Shown here piece after piece: positions 1 to 4,828 of a stretch of 7,764 nucleotides of DNA. A program made the position numbers and the translations under genes. Positions within the stretch are counted from its first letter, which is position 1; each line of letters starts with the position of its first letter. A model generated the notes under the pieces. That model made no database searches. It saw only the letters and a list, made by a program, of their open reading frames with translations, and was not told the origin of the DNA. The stretch covers positions 1 through 7,764 of the forward strand of contig JAGQRC010000142.1 in assembly GCA_020425835.1 (NCBI GenBank), read 5' to 3'. The DNA comes from Planctomycetota bacterium. Lineage in GTDB: Bacteria > Planctomycetota > UBA8108 > UBA1146 > JAJFFE01.

Positions 1-510
1 TCTTCGCTGGGTCCACGCTCGAGGGCTTGAATCCACGCCGGCGGCCCATCTCCATGCAGACACAGGCGCAGCAACTCTCCTTTGGAACCGACTCGCTGCG
101 TGATCGCCGCCGCCGAGACGCTCCGGCGAGCGGAAGAAGTGGTTGAAGCCGACCTCGTAGATCGTCGCCGCCGAAGCGTAGGTCGAGAGGTGACCCCCCA
201 ACCCGACGAACAGCTTGTTGGCGCGGATGACCTGGACGACCGAGTTCCACCGCACGAGTCGTCGGATGCGCTTCTCGAGCTGCTCGTCACCGGGGTAGTC
301 GGGCTCATCCTCCGGCTTGATGGTGTTGACGTACGGCGTCTGCACGAGCGCCGGCAGTCCGATCCGCAAGTGTTGCGCGTGGTCGATGAGCTTGCGGACG
401 AGGAAGCGGGTGCGAGCCGGACCGGAGACATCGAGAACGCTATCGATCGACTCGAGCCACTCGTCCGTCTCGCGGGGATCGGCGTCGGGTCGCAACGGAG
501 GATTCGGCAT
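1..510 (-). CDS. aceE: Pyruvate dehydrogenase E1 component, N-terminal part (partial, disrupted at left)
   Basis: This is the start of the thiamine-diphosphate-dependent E1 of the pyruvate dehydrogenase complex (homodimeric AceE type), which decarboxylates pyruvate and passes the acetyl group to the lipoyl E2 in the cytoplasm. The ATG at 510 is the only start codon in frame after the upstream stop. It gives residues lining up with the E. coli AceE N terminus: a DPRETDEWLESIDSV segment, then YVNTI, EPDYPGDEQLEKRIRRLVRW, then GGHLSTYASAATIYEVGFNH and FFRS ending in GGGD at residues 133-136. The Shine-Dalgarno is weak (only a GGGA). The frame stays open for 170 codons to base 1, but AceE resemblance ends at about residue 136 (near bases 100-106). 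The expected YFQGHASPG-type continuation is absent in all three minus frames. It is therefore either cut by an assembly chimera or a true truncation. The family identification is firm from the first 136 residues. Confidence 0.85.
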   Translation of the reverse strand, partial: MPNPPLRPDADPRETDEWLESIDSVLDVSGPARTRFLVRKLIDHAQHLRIGLPALVQTPYVNTIKPEDEPDYPGDEQLEKRIRRLVRWNSVVQVIRANKLFVGLGGHLSTYASAATIYEVGFNHFFRSPERLGGGDHAASRFQRRVAAPVSAWRWAAGVDSSPRAWTQRR

Positions 511-572
511 GCGGTCCCAGTCGAGTGCTGGCCCCGGTCGGAAGAGGTCCGGGGCGGCAGGGGTCGTCTCAG

Positions 573-588
573 GGGTCCGCGCGGACCC
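573..588 (-). terminator. 16-nt perfect palindrome, possible hairpin or operator
   Basis: GGGTCCGCGCGGACCC is its own reverse complement. In RNA it folds as a 6-bp GC-rich stem with a GCGC tetraloop. It sits 24 nt downstream of the Trm112-like stop codon and about 60 nt upstream of the aceE start. It has no T-tract after it on the minus strand, so it is not a classical intrinsic terminator. It could attenuate transcription between the two genes, stabilise the upstream message, or bind a dimeric regulator ahead of aceE. Confidence 0.4.
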
Positions 589-612
589 GACGTCAACGGT
601 TTCGGAGGAGCG

Positions 613-843
613 TCAGCGCGCGAGCTCCTCCGCGGACAACTCTCGCGCTTCCTCGATCAGGAGGACGGGGATGCCGTCGCGGATGGGGTAGGCCCGATGA
701 GACTCTCGACACCAGAGCTCCTCCCCGTGTACCTCCAGGGGCTGCCGACTCTCCGGACAACGGAGAATGGCGAGGAAGCTCGGGTCGAGCGGGGCAGGGG
801 CAGCGGTGTCCGCGCCCGGTCGCGGCTGGGAGTCGTCCGGCAT
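613..843 (-). CDS. Trm112/YcaR-like small protein
   Basis: A 76-residue protein of the Trm112p-like family (bacterial YcaR type). The start at 843 is chosen because AAGGAGG lies 4 nt upstream. Residues 1-20 are a Pro/Ala/Asp-rich extension that looks disordered. The family core runs from about residue 22 to 76: FLAILRCPESRQPL, then LWC, then the hallmark YPIRDGIPVLL, then an acidic-helical tail. Only two cysteines remain (C29 and C45). The CPxC zinc knuckle of many relatives is CPES here, so zinc binding may be weak or lost. Eukaryotic and archaeal Trm112 activates methyltransferases; the bacterial role is poorly defined and no partner methyltransferase is visible here. It is probably co-transcribed with aceE, which follows after 102 nt. 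Confidence 0.8.
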   Translation of the reverse strand: MPDDSQPRPGADTAAPAPLDPSFLAILRCPESRQPLEVHGEELWCRESHRAYPIRDGIPVLLIEEARELSAEELAR

Positions 844-847
844 CGAT

Positions 848-854
848 CCTCCTT
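848..854 (-). promoter_or_regulatory. Ribosome binding site of the Trm112-like gene
   Basis: The minus strand reads AAGGAGG followed by ATCG and then ATG. It is a near-perfect Shine-Dalgarno with a short 4-nt spacer. It selects the start at 843 over an in-frame ATG further upstream (936) that has no such site and would add 31 low-complexity residues. Confidence 0.8.
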
Positions 855-968
855 GATCGGGGGGCGTCGGTTCGGGTACGCCCCGCAGACCGGGACGCGG
901 TGCCGTCGCCGGATCGCGCGAGTTCTCGCGGAGCACGACGCGTCGGCGACCGAAGGATGTGGGGGCGG

Positions 969-997
969 ATTGTGGCTCTGCGGGAATCCCCCCTCAA
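969..997 (-). promoter_or_regulatory. Candidate sigma-70-type promoter for the Trm112-like gene and aceE
   Basis: On the minus strand TTGAGG (997-992) is followed by a 17-nt spacer and CACAAT (974-969). Both elements match 4 of 6 consensus bases and the spacing is optimal. Transcription would begin near 962, giving a leader of about 120 nt. The spacer contains GGGATTCCC (982-990), a short dyad that could be an operator. This rests on inspection only. Confidence 0.35.
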
Positions 998-1157
998 GCG
1001 GTTCCGCGCCGACGACGGTCGGGTCCGGGCGGAGGACCACCACCGCCCAGCATCGGGAGAGCCCAGAAAGCGGTCCGGACACCCCGTCGATACCGCTGAG
1101 GCCCTGGGTTGACGCTCCGATGGCGGAACATCCTCGAAGGAAGGTGGGTGCGGCGTC

Positions 1158-3392
1158 ATGGGTTCGACGATGCGACTCCGTTGCACGCTAGCGTGCCTGT
1201 TGTCGGTGGGCTCGTGGTCGGCGTTCGTGCCCCTGTCCGCACAGCCGATCGAGTCCGACGTCGTTGCGACGATCGAGTCCACCTCGCCACGGGCGATCAC
1301 CCTCGAGCAGACTCTGGGTGGAGGTGAGGACATCGACTTCCGGGGCCGCGTGCCTCGATGGCGTTGGGCGCACGACGGCCGGCACCTCGTTCTTCCCGGC
1401 TCCGGCCGGTGGCTCGCTCCCGCGACCGGCCAGGAGGTCGATCCGATCCCCGCGCCGGTGACCCCCGACCCGCTCCGCGAAGCCGGGCTCGGCCGTTCCC
1501 GTCGCGCTCCGCGAGCCTCGAGTGAGGACGATCGGGTGATCGTGCTGCGCGACGACGACGCTTGGGTCGTCGTGCGGACCGACGATGACGGCGTGCGTTC
1601 GGAGCCCCTCGGGTTCTCGTTCGACGCTCGCGATGACCTCTTCGACGTGAGCCCCGATGGTCGGTACCTCGCGGGTGTCGAAGGATACGACCTGGTCCTC
1701 GCCGATCTCGAGGCGAAGACTCGCCACCGTCTGAGTGCCGACGGCTCCGAAGAGGGCCTCCGCTACGGCATGCTCGACTGGGTCTACCAGGAGGAGGTCT
1801 ACGGCCGAGGCCGATGGCGGGCGTTCTGGTGGAGCCCCGACTCTCGTCACCTCGCGTTCCTGCGACTCGACGAGAGCGGCGTTCCCTCGTTCTCCATTGT
1901 CGACCACCGGCCGACCTCCGGCCGCGTCGAGGTGACGAGCTACCCCAAGGCTGGCGCCAAGAACCCATCGGTCGCGGTCGGTGTCGCGGGGATCGATGGT
2001 ACGGCGCGCTGGGTGGACCTCTCGAAGTACGGTGATGAGCCCATCATCGTCGCGCGAGTCGGATGGGATCCCACCGGTAGTCGGCTGGTGCTCCAGGTCC
2101 AGAATCGGATCCAGACCTGGCTGGACCTCGTCTTCGTGGATCCGGAGACGGGCGATGCGACCACCGTGCTCCGGGAGACCTCGAACGCGTGGGTCGATGT
2201 CCTCGGCGCACCGCGTTGGCTCCGGGACGGGAGCTTCCTCTGGTCGAGTGAGCGAACCGGCTACGAGCATCTCTATCACTACGGCGCGGACGGAACGCTG
2301 CTCCGACCGGTGACCTCGGGTGACGGCGAGGTGAAGTCCGTGTTGAGGATCGACGAGGAGCGCGGTCGGCTCTGGTTCACGAGCAACCGTGATGACTCGG
2401 CCGGGCTGCACGCCTACCGCGTCGCACTGGACGGCAGCGGGCTCGTTCGGTTGACCCACGGCGATGGGTCACACGCGGTGACCCTGGACGAGAGCGGGGA
2501 GACCTTTCTCGACGAGTACTCGAGTGTCACGATTCCGACCCAGGTCCGTCTCTGCTCCGAGGATGGCACTCGCATCCAAGTGTTGGAGTCGGCCGAGCCG
2601 CGCGATCTCGAAGCCTACGGCTACCGCACGCCGGAGCGTCTTCGGATCCCGGCGCGCGACGGCTACGAGATGGACGCCATGGTCATCGCTCCGATCTCCG
2701 ACGATCCGGATCGACGGCATCCGGTGTGGCTGCACACCTACTCGGGACCCGACGCGCCGACGATGCGGGACCGCTGGCAGTCGAGCGTGTTCGACCAGTT
2801 CCTGGTCCAGCACGGGGTGATGGTCTTCCACGTCAACAATCGATCGTCGAGTGGTCGAGGACGGATCGACAGCACCGCGTGCTACCGGGATCTCGGTGCA
2901 TCCGAGTTGCGCGATCTCGAGGACGCGATCGCCTGGCTCGTGCGCGAGCGTAGCGCAGATCCCGAGCGCGTCGGCATCGAGGGGTGGAGCTACGGCGGCT
3001 TCATGACCGCCTACGCGCTGACCCACAGCGATCGCTTCCGCCTCGGCGTCGCCGGCGCCGGCGTGTACGACTGGCGGAACTACGACACGATCTACACCGA
3101 GCGGTTCATGGACACGCCGGCGGCGAATCCGGAGGGCTACCGCCGGAGCTCGTGTGTCGAAGCGTCCGGGGATCTCCACGGCCATCTCGTCATCGTCCAC
3201 GGGATGCTCGACGACAACGTCCACCTCGCGAACTCCATCCAGCTGATCGACGCGCTCCAACGAGTCGAAGGCGCGTCCTTCGAGTTGATGGTGTACCCGG
3301 GGTCGCGCCACGGTCTGCGGAGCCGGGAGCAGCGTCGCCACCTGCGGGAGCTGACCTGGCGGGCCATCCGCGAGCACTTGCTCGAAGAGTGA
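1158..3392 (+). CDS. Exported dipeptidyl-peptidase-IV-like serine peptidase (S9B)
   Basis: A 744-residue prolyl-oligopeptidase-family enzyme expected to release N-terminal dipeptides, typically Xaa-Pro or Xaa-Ala, outside the cytoplasm. Residues 1-28 form a Sec signal peptide (LACLLSVGSW core, cleavage near LSA-Q). Residues about 60-475 are the DPP-IV N-terminal beta-propeller, with DWVYQEEVYGRG carrying the paired glutamates E212-E213 that in DPP-IV hold the substrate N terminus. Residues about 490-744 are the alpha/beta-hydrolase domain: HTYSGP with oxyanion Tyr528, GWSYGG with nucleophile Ser611, YDTIYTERFM, HGMLDDNVH with Asp685 and SRHG with His718. The triad spacing of 74 and 33 residues is close to human DPP-IV (78 and 32). 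The start is supported by AAGGTGG 10 nt upstream; an ATG at 1170 is a weaker alternative. The M42 gene follows after 78 nt. Family assignment is firm; exact specificity is inferred. Confidence 0.93.
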   Translation: MGSTMRLRCTLACLLSVGSWSAFVPLSAQPIESDVVATIESTSPRAITLEQTLGGGEDIDFRGRVPRWRWAHDGRHLVLPGSGRWLAPATGQEVDPIPAPVTPDPLREAGLGRSRRAPRASSEDDRVIVLRDDDAWVVVRTDDDGVRSEPLGFSFDARDDLFDVSPDGRYLAGVEGYDLVLADLEAKTRHRLSADGSEEGLRYGMLDWVYQEEVYGRGRWRAFWWSPDSRHLAFLRLDESGVPSFSIVDHRPTSGRVEVTSYPKAGAKNPSVAVGVAGIDGTARWVDLSKYGDEPIIVARVGWDPTGSRLVLQVQNRIQTWLDLVFVDPETGDATTVLRETSNAWVDVLGAPRWLRDGSFLWSSERTGYEHLYHYGADGTLLRPVTSGDGEVKSVLRIDEERGRLWFTSNRDDSAGLHAYRVALDGSGLVRLTHGDGSHAVTLDESGETFLDEYSSVTIPTQVRLCSEDGTRIQVLESAEPRDLEAYGYRTPERLRIPARDGYEMDAMVIAPISDDPDRRHPVWLHTYSGPDAPTMRDRWQSSVFDQFLVQHGVMVFHVNNRSSSGRGRIDSTACYRDLGASELRDLEDAIAWLVRERSADPERVGIEGWSYGGFMTAYALTHSDRFRLGVAGAGVYDWRNYDTIYTERFMDTPAANPEGYRRSSCVEASGDLHGHLVIVHGMLDDNVHLANSIQLIDALQRVEGASFELMVYPGSRHGLRSREQRRHLRELTWRAIREHLLEE

Positions 3393-3452
3393 ACCGGCCG
3401 GCGAGCGTTCCCTTTCGTGCGCTCTTCGCTATCCTGTGCGGTCGACTTCCAC

Positions 3453-3464
3453 GAGGAGAGGTGG
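3453..3464 (+). promoter_or_regulatory. Ribosome binding site of the M42 peptidase gene
   Basis: GAGGAGAGGTGG ends 6 nt before the ATG at 3471. It lies inside the longer reading frame that opens at 3417, and so decides for the start at 3471. The first 18 residues of the longer frame do not look like the family. Confidence 0.75.
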
Positions 3465-3470
3465 ATCCCG

Positions 3471-4562
3471 ATGTCGAAGCCGTCCGATCACGACGCAATG
3501 CGTTCGCTGCTGGAGCGCTTGTCGAACGCCGCAGGACCGCCCGGGGCCGAGGACGAAGTCCGGTCGATCGTCCGCGAGTCTCTGCAGGGTGTGGGGGAGA
3601 TCCACTACGACCGTCTCGGCTCGATCCTCTGCGAGAAGCGGGGCGCGGCCGACGCGCCGCGAGTGGTGCTCGACGGCCATCTCGACGAAGTGTCGTTCAT
3701 GGTGCAGAGCATCAGCAAGGAAGGACGTCTGGCGTTCGCTCCGCTCGGGGGATGGTGGGGACACGTCCTGCTCGCGCAGCGCGTCGAGATCATCACCGAG
3801 CGAGGTCGGAAGGTCCACGGCGTGATCGGCTCGAAACCGCCGCACTTCCTCAGCGCCTCGGAGCGCGAGAAGGTGATACAGCTCGACAACATGTACATCG
3901 ACATCGGCGCGACGAGCGTCGACGACGTCGAGGAGCTCGGCGTCCAGATCGGGGATCCGATCGTGCCGTTCAGCGAGTTCCGAGAACTCGACCGCCCCGG
4001 CTATCTGAGCGGCAAGGCGTTCGACGATCGCGTCGGCGTCGGTCTGATGGTCGAGTCCCTGCGAGGGATCGGGGACGATCATCCCAATACGCTGATCGGG
4101 GTGGGGGCCGTTCAGGAGGAGGTCGGCTGTCGCGGGGCGCAGACCGCGAGTGCGCTCGCCAAGCCCGACGTCGCGATCGTCCTCGAGGGTACGCCCGCCG
4201 ACGACAGCCCCGGATTCACCGAGCGACAGGCGATCCTCGGGAAGGGTCCCCAGATCCGGTTCTTCGATCCGACGGCGATCTCCAACCGCCGGCTGGTGCG
4301 CTGCGTGGAGTCGGTCGCCGCCGACCACGAGATCCCGGTCCAGATCGCGGTTCGGCGCAGCGGCGGCACGAACGCCGGCGCCATTCACAAGTTCGGACAC
4401 GGAGTGCCGACCGTCGTGATCGGAGTCCCGTCTCGGTACATCCACACCCACGTCAGCATCATCCACTTCGACGACTACGCACGGGCACGGGACCTGGTCG
4501 TCGCGTTGGTGGGCGTCCTCGATCGCGAGACCGTCGAGGGATTCTGTCGGTTCGACGCGTGA
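3471..4562 (+). CDS. M42 family metallo-aminopeptidase
   Basis: A 363-residue protein of the M42 (TET/PepA/FrvX-type) aminopeptidase family, often mislabelled endoglucanase. Members are cytoplasmic dinuclear zinc or cobalt enzymes that trim short peptides from the N terminus and commonly form dodecamers. There is no signal peptide. Visible landmarks in family order are VVLDGHLDEV (H70, D72), SGKAFDDRVG (D185-D186), GAVQEEVG (catalytic and ligand glutamates E216-E217), VLEGTPADDSPG (E239 where relatives often have Asp, D244-D245), RSGGTNAGAIH and SRYIHTHVS (H325 as the last ligand). The length is usual for the family. The gene starts 78 nt after the DPP-IV-like gene on the same strand, so it could finish the breakdown of dipeptides and oligopeptides released outside the cell. 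Substrate preference cannot be read from the sequence. Confidence 0.92.
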   Translation: MSKPSDHDAMRSLLERLSNAAGPPGAEDEVRSIVRESLQGVGEIHYDRLGSILCEKRGAADAPRVVLDGHLDEVSFMVQSISKEGRLAFAPLGGWWGHVLLAQRVEIITERGRKVHGVIGSKPPHFLSASEREKVIQLDNMYIDIGATSVDDVEELGVQIGDPIVPFSEFRELDRPGYLSGKAFDDRVGVGLMVESLRGIGDDHPNTLIGVGAVQEEVGCRGAQTASALAKPDVAIVLEGTPADDSPGFTERQAILGKGPQIRFFDPTAISNRRLVRCVESVAADHEIPVQIAVRRSGGTNAGAIHKFGHGVPTVVIGVPSRYIHTHVSIIHFDDYARARDLVVALVGVLDRETVEGFCRFDA

Positions 4563-4618
4563 CCCCGGGAGGCTCGCGTCGGCCCTCTTCCCTCCGTTGC
4601 GGCACCGAGTTCCACGCG

Positions 4619-4648
4619 TTAGCCTCAAGTCCCGCGATGGGGTACTCT
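4619..4648 (+). promoter_or_regulatory. Weak promoter candidate for the S41 protease gene
   Basis: TTAGCC (4619-4624) is followed by an 18-nt spacer and TACTCT (4643-4648). Each element matches the sigma-70 consensus only partly. Its position, about 175 nt ahead of the protease start, is plausible for an independent transcription start after the M42 gene. Confidence 0.2.
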
Positions 4649-4660
4649 TACTGGAGTGCC
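4641..4660 (+). terminator. Hairpin downstream of the M42 gene
   Basis: GGTACTC and GAGTGCC pair as a 7-bp stem with one G-U wobble and a 6-nt loop (TTACTG), about 80 nt after the M42 stop. No T-tract follows. It may be a message-end stabiliser or weak terminator. It overlaps the promoter candidate, so at most one of the two readings is likely to matter. Confidence 0.3.
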
Positions 4661-4828
4661 CGGCTCTGGGGTCCGCCCCTCCCGCACCCTTCGGGCCGAG
4701 CATCGAGATCGAACCGAGAGGTTGCCCGCTTCTCAACGTCGCGAACAGCCGAAAGAAACGGTAGTCGCTCCCCCCGCAACGTCGAGCCAGTCCCGACGCC
4801 CGCGAACTACCGAGACCGAAAGGGTCCC

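Larger units (their letters stand above)
844..1157. other. Divergent intergenic region (314 nt)
   Basis: This stretch separates the leftward Trm112-like/aceE genes from the rightward peptidase genes. It holds the leftward ribosome binding site and promoter candidate, an 8-bp palindrome GTCCGGAC at 1073-1080, and the Shine-Dalgarno of the peptidase gene (AAGGTGG, 1141-1147). A TTGACG at 1109-1114 could be a rightward -35, but no acceptable -10 follows at the right distance. Open frames here encode Arg/Pro-rich sequence with no recognisable family and are not called. Confidence 0.6.
4563..4828 (+). other. Intergenic region before the S41 protease gene (266 nt)
   Basis: No coding sequence is supported here. 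It contains a hairpin at 4641-4660, small GC stems around 4667-4695, a weak promoter candidate overlapping the first hairpin, and AAAGGG at 4819-4824 just before the protease start. The frame of the downstream protease is open through this whole stretch, but the translation is compositionally unlike a protein and precedes a clear signal peptide. Confidence 0.5.

Noticed and set aside
1109..1137. TTGACG as a -35 for the DPP-IV-like gene
   Set aside because: At 16-18 nt spacing the downstream hexamers (for example CCTCGA) do not resemble a -10, and the start codon would be only about 20 nt from transcription start.
82..1191. Long plus-strand open frame over aceE, the Trm112-like gene and the divergent region
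   Set aside because: It runs antisense to two recognisable genes, is Arg/Gly-rich without any motif, and crosses a region containing promoter and ribosome binding sites.
1188..2459. Minus-strand open frames opposite the DPP-IV-like gene (also 2469-3377) and the M42 gene (3429-4838)
   Set aside because: They are antisense shadows produced by strong G/C third-position bias; no family signature and no ribosome binding sites.
3408..3435. TATCCT as a -10 between the DPP-IV-like and M42 genes
   Set aside because: The paired -35 (TTCCCT) is poor; a single weak hexamer is not enough to call an internal promoter.
2984..4828. Upstream extension of the Prc frame through the two preceding peptidase genes
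   Set aside because: The extension overlaps the DPP-IV and M42 genes out of frame, is extremely Arg-rich, and ends exactly at a signal peptide with its own start.
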